Assembly (NCBI GenBank): GCA_003952965.2
Contig: CM025849.1
Location: 20,558,826-20,622,825 of the forward strand
Direction: 5' to 3'
DNA: 64,000 nt
DNA from: Morella rubra
Taxonomy: Eukaryota > Streptophyta > Magnoliopsida > Fagales > Myricaceae
Shown here: positions 30,868 through 42,869 of the stretch, piece after piece
Position numbering within the stretch: position 1 is the stretch's first letter
How the letters are laid out: every line of letters starts with the position of its first letter
Made by a program: the position numbers and the translations under genes
Notes under the pieces: model-generated
What the model was told of the DNA's origin: nothing
The model's input: only the letters and a program-made list of their open reading frames with translations
The model's database searches: none

Positions 30868-33572
30868 TAAGCGCATATGTGACTAGCATTGCCTTGGGTT
30901 GTTGCAAAGAGCAAGGTTTGAGTGTTTTTCTTTTTGTTTTCGGGCTTATCTGAGATATGATTGGTTTCTATTTAGGAAAGAGATTAAATAAATTGAATGA
31001 ATGCAGTAGCTTAATGTACAATTAATCTGTATTACAAGGATGTCAAAGGTGATTGGAAGACTATTTGGTAGGTGTTTTGCAGAGCTAGGTCTCAATTCCA
31101 TCTGTCGAACAGCAATCATTATGTAAATAATTTGATGCTATCCGAAGCATTAGCTTTACACTAGCTTTACTTACGAATAAGGACAGGGAACTCCTTTGTT
31201 GAATGGGTTTCTGGTATCATTTTTTTATTGTCCATGGGTTTCTCGATTAGATCGCATTGACCTTAAGTGAAAGAAGACTTTTTGGGTTGTTGTTGAAGGA
31301 AGAGGAGGATGACAAAGATCCCGTGACTTCATCAAAATAAAAGAAGACACCATGCAGACTCGTATGTTCATGTATAACAAGGTTTTAGGATGAAATGTGA
31401 ATTATAAGGATTGTCTTGATGCGGTACGCGTCAAACATAGTGAAGGTAAAAAACTGTATTGATGTACTCACAAGCTATGACTGAGAGACGATGCAGACTG
31501 TACTATAGTGATCATAATATTATTGAACTTCCTATTATTCTTGGCCTTTTACATCAAAACTATTCGTCCATCTGAAAAGCATGCTTATTCGGTGCCCGCA
31601 TTGATGAGTGCTGAATATTCCCAAAAGATATCCAGAGCAATATCACTTCTGAAGATTCACACGTGCTCAAACTTTGAAAAAGTGATTACAGATGCACTTG
31701 AACTATCATTTTCATGCTGCATACGTTGAATACTATTGAAAAACTGGATAGTTTCAGTAGCTTTTTGCAGTTCCTTCTTGCCACCTGCATTGATACGAAG
31801 TCCCATAAAGGAATGCAACTATCACTTCTGAAGATTGAATCATCTTCTTGTTCAATTATGTAAAAAGAATTTGCAGGCAATCATATTTCATCACTGACTT
31901 GAAACCCACGCATCCAAGAACATATTTTAATTTTCAGTACTAGAGAGCTCGTATGAATACCTGCATTAGAAGTTTCGGGAACTTTTTTTAAATGAATCAT
32001 TCTCCAATTGTAATCAACGGAATTGAATTCAACTCCTTTTGTTTATCTCTAGCCCATATTGTTCCCTGTGTAATTTTTTATTTTAACCTCTGCAATTATT
32101 GTAAAAAAGTTCTTGTAAATAACTTTTAGTTCCTTGGAACAGTTGAAAAGCACAGAATCAAGACAACTGAACAATGTCTATCTGCGACTGGCAAGAATTT
32201 TCTGGCAGTCACTTCTTGCACCCTGGAGACTTCTGTTTGCTTTTGTGCCTCCTTGTAGTATTGCTCATGGCTGGATTGCATTCATCTGCTCTCTAGTTTT
32301 CATCAGTGGGATTGCTTACATAGTAACTGAGCTGACAGATCTTATAATTTGTGTCACAGGTTTTCTTCCTCTCCCGAAATAAAAAAGCATAGTAAATGGT
32401 TGATGACATAATTAACTTTGCTTACAATCAAACGATTATCCATTATTTATGTTGTTCTTTTCTTCAGGAATAAATGCATATGTCATAGCGTTTACAGCAT
32501 TAGCAATTGGAACTTCGTGGCCAGATTTAGTGGCAAGTAAGATTGCTGCTGAACGTCAGACGACAGCAGACTCTGCCATTGCAAACATCACTTGCAGGTA
32601 TTATTCAAGCTCTAATTCCAATTTTATGGCCTTTTTACACATTAAGGCTTTAATGGTACTGGAAAGGACCTCAATCTTTCAAAAAGGAGTTCACCAGCTG
32701 ATATCTCAGTGGTTACACAATAAATTCTTTATGTGTCCAAGTTTCTTCCCAGCTGTTAAATAGGATTCAACAAGTTGGAAGTTACCATTTAAGTGCCAAT
32801 TGCTATTGTTGCATATCTTGCAAGAACCAAGAAAAGAAACTTATACCTCATTCATGAGAAACAGGAGAGGGAATTTTGCATAATTGTCTCTGTTACTATA
32901 GCACTATAAACCAATCCCCCCACCCCAACCACACACACACACAAAATAGTCTACAAACCTGAGGGTCACAGTTGGATTTGTAAAGATGTACAATTTGTGG
33001 ACTCTTAGAGGTATAGAACTCTCTAGCGTCTCGCCCATCAAATGGAAAGTTGTGTAGTTTGTAGCTTCTTTTTATATTTTTCCTTCCAGGGTACAGTGTT
33101 GGAAGGTTTTTAAAGGCCCCAGAAGTTAAGCCTTTCAATTCGTTCACCCCTAGTTAATGAATGTTGTTCTTATGCAGAGGCAGTCTAGAATTTGTCAGCT
33201 ACTTAAAATTGATCTGTCCTTCTTCTGTCTTTTTTCTTTTTTTGCAGCAATTCAGCGAATATATATGTTGGCATCGGCATTCCGTGGCTTATTGATACGG
33301 CTTACAATTTCTTTGCATATAGAGAACCACTCTGGGTCCGGAACGCAAAGGGACTAAGCTTCTCTTTGCTTGTTTTCTTCTGCACTTCAGTAGGGTGTAT
33401 TGCCGTTCTGGTAGTTAGGCGTCTAACATTTGGTGCAGAACTGGGAGGGCCAAGGCTTTGGGCATGGGTTACCTTTGTGTACTTCATGTCGCTCTGGGTT
33501 ATTTTCATTGTCCTGTCTTCCAAAGTTCCACACATCATATGAGAAGTTATCATCAACGTTTTCTCCCGAAGT
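30868..33572 (+). pseudogene. 5'-truncated second copy of the MHX exchanger gene
   Basis: This 2.7 kb is a close copy of 60566-63317 (intron 4 to just past the stop of the intact MHX gene). Exon 5 (about 31586-31702) has lost both splice sites and carries small deletions. Exon 6 (32130-32359) has one extra A (gttgaaaagc for gttgaaagc), shifting the frame. Exon 7 (32468-32597) and exon 8 (33248-33542) are intact; exon 8 has an in-frame 3 bp deletion near its end. Exons 1-4 are missing because the copy starts exactly at the edge of the Gypsy LTR. It encodes [16 protein letters not shown] (second exchanger alpha repeat) and the last membrane segments, but cannot make a whole transporter. Confidence 0.92.
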
Positions 33573-34659
33573 CATCTAACCCGAGAAAACTATGGTTTTG
33601 CCTCCCAACGCAAATTTGTCCAAATTCGGTTTTCTGTTTAGGAATTACACTAAATTTGAAAAAGCATCAGATGTGGGCACTTTGGTATTTTTGCACAAAA
33701 AAAGTCCCACTTGTTCATTTGTAAGAAGTCATAATTTAAGGAGATTTTTGAGAATAGAATGATAGTTCGATGGAAAAAATTGTAATTAACCTTTTGCTTA
33801 TTTATTTTCCCTACAAGACATTTTTTCAATAGTCCCTTCCTTTGTCCCGTCTTTCTAAGCTGCTATCTCTTTCTTCCATTGCTAGGACAAAATTTAAAGC
33901 TTGCTATGTAATATGCATGGACATTATTAAAGAAAAAAAAAAAAGATTCCGAGCGAAATAATATCTTGGCTCAGTTTAGGAAATTGGCTTGTTTCTTATG
34001 GTGGGCATCCATAATTTTGACCACTGCAACAGGGCAAGAAGACAGCTCTATAGAGTACATCGACCGTAAGATGGGCTTAGGTTGCCTCCCCCTCCCTCCC
34101 CCTCTTCCACGTGGCTGAGGGGCAGGCCATGGTGAAATGAGACCTAATTACTATAGTGTGCATATGGTATGAATCTAGAACATATTTAGAACCTATCATC
34201 ACCTAAAATCGAAAATGCATTCATAAAGCTTAAAAAGAAACCCACAGCCACATAACTCAAAGTTTTAAAGCTCTATTTAGAATAAAGTTACATAGAGAAC
34301 CCAGATGGCTGTACTAGATAGAATTTCTTTCATTGATGATTGAACCATACCATTTCCATTAATATATAAATGAGCACAAAGGATGACAAGTAGAACCTTG
34401 AGGATCTTCTTTTCATAAGAGGGCTCGTGATAGCAAAATGTTTGGAAGGGAAGGGAAGTAGCAATCTCTAGAACAAGACAAAGTTTCCATATTCATCAAC
34501 CATTTATTTGGCAGCCAGAAAAGTTCAACAACGAACAACTCTTCTTAAACGAGCCTACTCCACAACACTAACCGCTACATCTTGGAAAATTATAAAGAAG
34601 CACAAGCAAGCAACATGCCAAAACAATTTTTCTTTCAATTTGTAGTACATTTTATTGCT
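33573..34659. other. Intergenic between pseudo-MHX and pseudo-PHR2
   Basis: Similarity to the intact MHX copy ends at about 33572. The rest is AT-rich with one C-rich patch (34085-34115). No gene is supported. Confidence 0.45.
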
Positions 34660-35335
34660 TAAGCAAAGGGACCCGTACAGGTTCTGGCTGGAGCAGCTTC
34701 AAGCTGCTTTGAACTGTATTTCTTGGTAATGAATCTGCAATCAACAGGTGACTTAAGAACATCAGTAGGTTTGGGAGAAATTAAAGAGACATATTCAACT
34801 ATCACTGTAGCTCACTAGCTTTATGTGATAAATGAAACTAACACCATTGAGGATTTGTCTTAAAAATGAACAGTATGCCGTATAATAGCATATAGATAAG
34901 AGAGCCCAAGGGAATGACAGGTTCATCAAGAACAAAGAAACATGAGATACTAGAATAAGTGCAAGTGAAAATTTACGGTCAGTCCAATTACCTGAAGAAA
35001 TCCCTCTACAAAACTCAAACATCAACCAGTTATTTCCAAAATCAGGTGAGCCACCATTATTCTGGTTTGACGAAGCAGAAATAGTTCGGAAATCAAACAA
35101 TATAGAAAATGAGTCTGGTAGCCTCTGGGTTTAGGAAAATAGAGTCATAAAAAAAGAATGGTTGACGGATGCAAACCTGGTTGCAGTTTTCTTTAGCTTA
35201 TCAAACATAGAGCGGGGAGAGAGACACCCCATGGCTAGCCATGGAGAAATTTTGAGAGAAAAGTTTGCCCCATATGCTGTCATTGTTGCCCTTGGGTGGT
35301 TGTGTTTGGCACTCAGCCGCAAATTTTTTAAGCCT
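34660..35335 (-). pseudogene. 3' part of a PHR2-like photolyase/cryptochrome-family gene
   Basis: Three exon pieces on the minus strand: 35335-35177 (RLKKFAAECQTQ, then after a 2-base loss GANFSLKISPWLAMGCLSPRS, MFDKLKKTATR, donor cag/gtttgc); about 35084-34992 (TISASSNQNNGGSPDFGNNW, LMFE, donor cag/gtaatt); and 34734-34660 (acceptor ttgcag; FITKKYSSKQLEAAPARTCT, GPFA, stop). This order matches the C-terminal FAD-binding part of plant PHR2 (blue-light receptor/photolyase-like) proteins. It is broken by the AT deletion, by a frameshift with Trp-to-stop where WRDFF is expected, and by a poor acceptor for the middle exon. The N-terminal alpha/beta domain is not found upstream. It converges on the MHX pseudogene. 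Confidence 0.8.
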
Positions 35336-36035
35336 CTGAAATGTTAGATGAAAACTCAATTCCCATTGATGTTGATGAAGAAATGAATGATAATTGGTAA
35401 GAATGATTGTTGCTAATATTGGATTATGGTTATAAGGTATGACTTTATAGCATTTGAATATCTTGAGAATTTATGGACAATAGAAATGACTTGGTTTTTA
35501 TTTTTGCTTGAACTTTTGCTATGAATACTATTGTTAATGTGATTTCCACTGCAATTGCTTCAGCTCCTGCTGCGGATATTACTTTTGTTTTTCTGTGTTT
35601 TTTTTTTTTTTTTAAGCATGGTTTTTCCTTTTTTGCTCATATGATTTAAGTTCGTTTTCTTTCATTAATTAGCATATATTGCCTTAAACCATATATTTTC
35701 CTTTTTAATTCCTTGTTATAATGCCTTGAAACCCCGTTTCTGTTTTTTTGCAAAAAATATTTTATTGCGATGTTGTTCTTATTTTCAACTGGATGGAAAA
35801 GGAATATTGATGTTAAATCTCACAAGTGGCTTTTAATTTCGTGCAGTCGTAATTGGCTTCCCGAGTTTGAAAATCTGGCATCCGCAAATGTGAAAACCAA
35901 CCAAAGCGGTAGTGCAATGCAACTCCGTCCTACCCGATCCATTCGGGTCGTTTCTGGTGGATTCAAACATGTGTCACAGCCAGGTCGGACTGGAGAAACC
36001 AGGTATATAATTGACCCGACCCATATACAGCCACT
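35336..36035. other. Intergenic, no gene seen
   Basis: AT-rich with a 16-base T run near 35600. The 112-codon plus-strand frame at 35770-36108 has no recognisable domain. Confidence 0.35.
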
Positions 36036-36064
36036 TTCAGGTCTTCTTACTATTTTGTCATCGT
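36036..36064 (+). repeat. Short relic of the MHX first coding exon boundary
   Basis: These 29 bases match 58146-58174 with one difference. They cover the 3' splice site (tttcag) and the first bases of the exon that carries the MHX start codon. Similarity to the following 'ctattt/ggg' bases is weaker. It looks like a remnant of the missing 5' part of the duplicated MHX gene. Confidence 0.55.
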
Positions 36065-38906
36065 ATTCGCTATGGGTGAGAGGGGATATAGGGCGCCATT
36101 CAGCCTAATATTGGGCGTTGAAGGAGCCATTTTAATGACTAGGCACTGCTTATGTGGCTTACACTTGCCACATCACTAGGTTTAGTTAGTTTTTTTTAAC
36201 AGAGACTGATACAAAGATATAGGTTTTCACGAGAAACTTACCACAAGGACTTAAAAATAACTTTTCTTACTTCAGGAATATATTTGCAACATTCTCATAC
36301 TACAGGAATTGTGGGTGCATTTAAGCCTCATCTTCACGCTGTACAACGTTGTCATCTATCATCATATGAGTCCATGTGGCTGTCGGCATAAAAGAACACT
36401 TCTATTCGAAGAATAAAATATTTGGCCAAGATGCTCATAAAAGAAAAGGAAGAATAAAATTTTTGCTCCCTAGAGTAATTTGTTTAAGAAAACATTAGAT
36501 TTTGATGATAAATTATAAGGTGGTTATGGTTCCAAGAGTTCGGTCACATTTTAGCCTCAAACTCAAATAGTTATGTGATATTTTGAACAAAATGAATCAT
36601 GGATCAATTAGTATGAAGAAATGAATTAGAGTGAGATGCTTTTCACTGTGTGTGATATGAACTAGGTGGATTTATTGAGACTGAATTGTGTGTAAAAATA
36701 ATTTGTGTAAGTCATAGAAAATTATAACTGGAATTTAAAGATACAAATCTAACCTTTTAAAGTTGACCACCTCATTTAATAAAGTGAGAAGACAAAATGA
36801 CATGATTCAATTTTAATTTAACTCATTAAATTTTAATCTTTACACATAATGCTTTCTCAGATTTATTGCATACTAGTATATGTACTTTTCTTAATCAATA
36901 AAAGTGAAGGGATAGAGCCAACTCCTTCCCTTTTAGATTTGAAATTTTTAAAGTGTTTTCTCTGTTAAATATCACAAGAATTTAGAGATCATCAAGAGAT
37001 AAGTTTAACCTACTTTAAAGACAATAATATTGTGTGATTTGATTTAAATGCAACCATCAAGATTTAAGAAAATTTATATGCCAAAGACCTTTTTAAGTTT
37101 TAGGTGATATTTATCCATGGAGTAAATCCTATGACCATATAGAACTACTCCGATAGTCATCATAGAAATTGATGCAACCATCAAGATTTAACAAAACAGT
37201 CATTTTCCTATAGAATGCTCACCTCGTTGCATTTTTCGATTTTAAAGAAGAAGAAGAAGATGACGGGGAGGATTAGGAGAGGAGAAAGAGAAAAGAATCA
37301 TTGGCTCCGCAGGCATTCAGAGAGAAGAAAGGGGGGCAAAACAAGAAAAAACCACGCCTGCCTTTGTCTGAGAATAGAGCCTCATTCTTCACTGCAAAAT
37401 TTTAACAAACAAATTTTTTCTGACCTGCAATGAAACCAAAACAAGCAATTGCAACCATGAACCAAAATAGTAACAACCAATCATCCCTGCAAACCAAAAC
37501 AATTTTTTTCCCATGGCAACCAGAAACTAAAATCGTAACAACTAACAACAAAAATCCCTGCAAACCAAAATAAATTTTCTCCAATCGCACTAGACACCAA
37601 AATCAAATCAACCAACAAACTTCAATCAAGCCCCAATCAAGAGGGAACGTTCTCGAGAGAGAGAGAGAGAGGCAGCGCCGAGTCCGCGACCAAGAGAGAG
37701 GGGGAGATTGGCGGCAGTGGCAAAGAGAGAGGGGAGATAATTGTGGCTGCTGAAGAGGATCAGCAAATATTCCGGCAAAAGAAATTTTCGGTTCAGTTAT
37801 TTTTTAAAATTTTTATTTAGCCAATGCCCATTCGAGGTGCAAAGAAACCCACGCATGGGAACTGAAATTTCCAGGTTTCAAATTTAAGGAAACCAATATT
37901 TGCATTCCAAAAGGTATCGGAAATGGACCAAAAAATTCTAAAAAAAGAACTTGGCAAACTAATATCCAATGATCGACTTTGGAGGGAGGTTGGGTTAAGA
38001 ATAAATCGGATTCGACGAGCGAACACTCAAAAGCAAGGGTTAAACCGACCCATTTAGTTTTCAAAAATTCTAAGCCGAATCGACCCATGTAAAAACTGAG
38101 CCGAGCCTGTTGGCCTCGATCGATTTGGGTTGGACCAATCGGTCTCGGCCCAAATTTGTTCAGCCTATAGGCTACGTCTCAAATGCTCGAAAACAGAACA
38201 AGAGGCAGGCAACTTTTCCCCCAAGGAATTGTACTTGACCCATGTTATGCTCCTTTTGACATGGCAGAAGTTCGACGCCATGCTACATGACATGGCCAAT
38301 TCCTTTGGAATGCGAAATAGGATCAGAAACATTCATGGTGCCGGAGATAACTGGTTCAGTGGGTTGCCAGGTGACCTACCTTTGCCTGGGTCTGTTTTTG
38401 GCCTTCTCAAACAAACTTGCCTCATTGATGTTGATTGGTGAAGTCAAAATCACCAGACAATCAACCTTTTTTCTTTGTAGGACCCAATCTAACTAAAAAC
38501 GAGCTTTCAGAAAACGAAAGGAAAATGACATCTACCTTGGCTGTTTCAGTTGAAGTCGCGTATAAATCAGAGACTAACAATCCCATGACTTCCAAGGACT
38601 AATGACATTGAGGTAAGAAGGATGCACAGGTCGACAAGATGGAACATGTAGTATTTTGAGTAGCAAAATAACAATAAAGCTCATCTGTCAATTAAAGAAA
38701 GGAACCAAATAGGACACACTCTTCAGTCTTCACTCAAGCAGAGGATATTTGACTGATGAACTTTGCATAGTCGCTACGTAGCAATGTATGATGAGTAAAA
38801 TATGTACTGGCTGATTGGTAAATAAACATAATGGTGAGAACTTATTTGCTGGTTGGTTAATAAACAAGATGTTGAGAACTGCCTCGGGCTCCCACAAAGA
38901 GGTGCT
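36065..38906. other. Intergenic, no supported gene
   Basis: AT-rich to 37200, then purine-rich blocks with (GAA)n and (GA)n (37240-37340, 37650-37735), then moderately GC-rich sequence 37980-38450 containing frames of 69-103 codons without recognisable domains. No splice-linked protein could be built. Confidence 0.35.
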
Positions 38907-39041
38907 TCAAGATGTTCTGGAATAGTCTGCAGCAGCGCTGAAGACAGAAACCATACCAGCCATCCCAACTACCTGTGTCTAGCTTCGAGTCCTAGCAGCA
39001 ATAGCTACCCCAGCTACAGCACCCGCAACCAAACCATTAAC
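38907..39041 (-). pseudogene. Last exon of a PRAT (Tim17/OEP16)-like membrane protein, with an internal stop
   Basis: After an acceptor (attgacag, exon from 39041) the minus strand reads VNGLVAGAVAGVAIAARTRS, stop (TAG at 38981-38979), TQVVGMAGMVSVFSAAADYS, RTS, stop. The Gly/Ala-rich membrane segment and basic turn resemble the C-terminus of small PRAT-family proteins of the mitochondrial inner membrane or plastid outer envelope; which member is uncertain. The TAG fits a Trp-to-stop change (TGG to TAG). No other exons were found between 39.05 and 39.7 kb. Confidence 0.4.
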
Positions 39042-39618
39042 CTGTCAATAGGAAAAAAATAGAAGAGGAACTAAGCATTATCCTTTATTAGATTCTTAAA
39101 CTGTATCCATGTTATACATTTCTCTGGAAGGTTAACACTGTACTAGATAGGCAGGCAATAGCCAGTAGAGGTAATTCTAGTACCAAACACAAAAAAACAA
39201 GCAGATACTTTAGCTATCATTCCATGGCATTAAACAAAACTTAAAAAAGACACTTTCGAGGCTCAAACCCTTGAAATTGAAAATACGAATCTTCTTCCCT
39301 ATAAAATTACCAAGCTATAAACCCGGTCCACACTACACTCCCTCTCTCCAGCAGATCTTTCAGTAGTAAATTCAGCTGAGCAATTAGAGTTCTGTCTTCT
39401 TCTTCTTTTCCTTTCTTTTTGCTCAACCGTGTGAAGTGGTGGCTCAATTCCTACATTTCTGCTCATGAATGATGCAAAAGACCTATATTTACAGCACTCT
39501 TGCCTAATCAAAGGCCTACAAAAGATCCCAACCATGCAAAAGAAAGTTTCTTAAGTAACCATATCTTCAACTTGAATTTAAATGTCTCCAACAAGCCATA
39601 ATAATTTCAATGAAGGGT

Positions 39619-39642
39619 GAGAGAGAGAGAGAGAGAGAGAGA
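39619..39642. repeat. (GA)12 microsatellite
   Basis: Pure GA dinucleotide run just upstream of the PPR-DYW fragment, close to where its similarity to the family stops. Confidence 0.95.
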
Positions 39643-39700
39643 GTTGGCAATAGCAAAAATTCCGTTAAAGTCCATGTAATGGTTTCCAAGTTTCATATCT

Positions 39701-40351
39701 ATGATCAACCTTTCCAAGAAGGTTCATATGGCAATACTGCTGGTGTGGGGAGCTCTCCTAAGCGGATCTAGGAAGCATGGGGATATTCAAACATGTGAGA
39801 CCGCACTCGAAAAACTAATTGAGTTGGATCCTGCAAATAGTGGTGCCTATGTGCTTCTGTCCAGTGTGTATGCAAAAATGGGGAGGTGGCCGAATGTAAG
39901 GCATGTGAGAAATCTTATGGAGGTGAGGGGGATCAAGAAAGTTCCTGGTTGTAGTTCGGTCGAGTTGGAAGGTGTCCTTCATGAGTTCTTGGTGGGTGAT
40001 AATTCTCATCCAGAAACCAAAGAGATATACAAGATGCTCGATGAGATTATGAAGAGATTGAAGATGGAGGGTTATAAGGGAAACACAACTAAGGTATTGC
40101 TTGATTTGGACGAAGAAGGGAAGGAGTTGGCTCTATCCCTTCACAGCGAAAAATTGGCCGTTGCTTTTTGCTTTTTAAAGACAAGTCCAGGTACTCCAAT
40201 TCGAATCATCAAGAACCTGAGGATATGTAGTGATTGTCATGTTGCAATAAAGATGATATCTAAGGTATTTGAAAGGGAAGTTGTTGTTCGAGATTGCCAT
40301 CGATTTCACCATTTTAAAGGTGGATTATGCTCTTGTAATGACTACTGGTAG
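39701..40351 (+). pseudogene. E/E+/DYW tail of a PPR-DYW editing factor, 5'-truncated
   Basis: A single open frame of 216 residues. From residue 16 it reads as E-motif sequence (WGALLSGSRKHGDI, LEKLIELDPANSGAYVLLSS, VPGCSSVELEGVLHEF) followed by a DYW deaminase domain. That domain has HSEKLA (148-153, H and catalytic E present), CSDCH (176-180), FHHF, CSC and the terminal DYW (214-216). PPR-DYW proteins normally have many PPR motifs ahead of this that choose the RNA target, plus an organelle targeting peptide; all are missing. The first 15 residues do not look like the family. The catalytic motifs are intact, so either it decayed only by 5' truncation or it serves as a stand-alone DYW protein; the former is more likely. 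Confidence 0.8.
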
Positions 40352-41606
40352 ATTGATAGGAAAACTCTGGCACAAATTTTATTGGAATTTGAACCTCCTT
40401 CTATAGGCCACATGGGCTTTTGATCTTATTTAGCACGAGAGGAGGAAATCTATGCTCAAATCTAAAGCAATCAAACCTCAAAGATCAACTCTAGAACACT
40501 ACTTTGGCCATATGAATTTAGAGATGCTTGACCCATCATGGGATGGCTGAAATTCTGCGTGTGAGAACAAGGGTGCTTCCAGACCAGAAATCTATCATAA
40601 CTGTTCCAGGTCATTTATACTCGACAATTTCGAGTTGTGGTAAGAGTTTACTCATGGTCATTTTTATTTATTTATTCATTTTTTTCTTGCGTTTACCATC
40701 AACAATCTCTTCATCTGAGCATCAAACTGTCAACCTGAGATGTAACTGAAGGAAATTAAGGTCATACAGCAAACAAGCATTTTTCAAAGTTTCTAATTTC
40801 TTCTGTTCTTATTATTGGCCACCCATAATCTAGGTATGTATTTACTGGCGTAGAATTGTGCTGTTCTTAACTTCTGTTACTGTAAGTCTGGAAGACACTT
40901 CATTTAAATTGTGTGCGTGCGTGTTTCTTTGCAGTAATGCTGCGTGAAATAAGCTAGTAAATTGTACTGTCTCTTGACTGTTTGGAAATAGTGAAGATAT
41001 CTTGAGAGTTGCTGAGGTCTAACTGAAAGCTTAACATCGATGTTTCTTCAAATTAACTTCTCTAACATGGGACTTCTGTGCATGTAATGGTTGATTCCAT
41101 TGGGACTTCTGGCTTCAAAAGTTGATCTCAAGCGTACTTACATGAGGGGATTACATTGAATAAGGTAGAGGAATAAAAACCTCCGAATGCCTTTCCATGT
41201 TGGAACTCCTGCCAAGCTTTCATCTCATATAACTGAATTAGACTTTAATTTCTCTTCCTTTTTAAATTTTTTATTAATGGGAGCAAATGTTGAGGGCAAA
41301 TTATTTTGTATTCATACATACATACATGCACAAACAGACATCAGATATTGTTTGAAGGATCGCAGCTGGATGGCTACATCTCACAAAGATCAGTGATGTT
41401 CAAAAGACGACAGATGTCATCACGTGTATCATATGTGGATATAGAATACGTGCTTTGGTTTTTTCTTCATATAATGAAAAGCTAATACTGCATAAGGCAA
41501 GAGCATTGACTATTGAGTCGATTGACGTTAACAGATAAATAAATGGTCGAGTGTCCCAAACCCAAACAGGTACTTGTGGTGTTGTTTTTCTCGAAAGCCA
41601 AGTTGT
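40352..41606. other. Intergenic, no gene seen
   Basis: AT-rich sequence downstream of the PPR fragment, ending at the Copia LTR. It contains a short imperfect 'cataca' repeat (41312-41330) and a (gtgc)n-like word near 40911. No coding signal. Confidence 0.4.
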
Positions 41607-41608
41607 AT

Positions 41609-42869
41609 TGTTAGATCATGTATGCCCTTAAAACCAAACTTTTTGAATAATTATGAGATAATTATTATTTATTGATTGATCACTTGTATATTATTTTGGA
41701 TACGTGTAATGACATAAGATGTCATATTGTTGAGCAATATTGTAGAAAAGTCAGGCAATGATTAATGAATCGGAGGTGGGGAATATGACTTTTCGGATCC
41801 TTGTTGACTCACTTTGTTCTAGACTAAGATACATGAAAATGTACAAATAGGTCTACACTTGTTGTGCCTCTATAAAATAGAATGATGGACTATGTCATTG
41901 AGGTGGCGACCTTAAACAGACGAGTGGGTGCAATGTAAGAGTACATGCACTAAACGTGATCAAATATGAATAACTTCTGGAAACGATCACTGATGTAGAG
42001 AATGGTATTCAACACAATTAGCTTATGTTGTCCTTAGACTTGAGAGAGTTATGCAAGTTTGCTTGTTGTGTGCTTGTGCTTTGACTTAATCGTTTAGTGA
42101 TGGTCTTCGCAGATCAAATATTCAGATTATGTTGAGCCTTGTGCATAGTAAGTAAATTTGTATAATTGCTCAATATGGAATCCATTAATCTCTTTATGAG
42201 TCAGTATATTCATTATGTCAGTATATTATTTGGACTCAAATAAAAACGTTGCACAGCGAGATTTTGTGAAAAGTATTTATATGGTTTTTACTTATATAAT
42301 ATATTAAGTAATTATTTGCGAAAAATATTTTTGGAAACTTTTTGGGAGTCCAACTAGGTACAGATTGAGAATTAAGAATTATATGAGCTAGGACTTAATC
42401 AGTGATATTATTCCGGTCCTATTAGCTTATGTAGAATATAGTATGGTAGAAGGATAAATAAGTATATAATTGTTAGCAAAATGATTTTACAAAAATAATC
42501 TCATTATCTTGGGGTCAATTGTGATATGTTAATGGACATGATCACAATTTGTAAAAATCCATAAATTCGGATTACAAAATATAAGGGGGTTTAATGGAAA
42601 ATAGTTTTTCATGTTGATCATACGACTGAGATTTAAGGTTCATAAAGATCTCACGTATAAGCACAGTTGAGTTATGAGCAAACCATTATAAATAGCTCAA
42701 AAATTCATTTGAGAGAAATGAATTCATTTTTTAACTTGAGACTCTCTCTCTCTCTCTCTTTCTAGAGAACTCTTTCTCTAAAAAATTATGTGCGTGGATT
42801 TGAAAGAGGCAAAATGATTAGATTGCTTTTGATTCAAAGATTTTTTATGCTGCATTTCGCGCTCTTTCA
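41609..42869 (+). repeat. 5' LTR of the Copia element
   Basis: 1,261 bp. Aligns along its length with 50777-51989. It includes 'ttataaatagctc' near 42689 as a likely TATA region and a (TC)n run at about 42745-42760. Confidence 0.9.

Noticed and set aside
32930..32944. (AC)n run near 32935 read as a possible regulatory repeat
   Set aside because: A short microsatellite present in both MHX copies in different form; no evidence for function.
33302..33556. 84-85 codon minus-strand frames over MHX exon 8 in both copies
   Set aside because: Antisense shadows of the conserved exon; conserved only because the exon is.
38130..38496. Plus-strand frames of 69-103 codons near 38.1-38.5 kb
   Set aside because: Two frames overlap, neither has a domain or splice partners; not reported as a gene.
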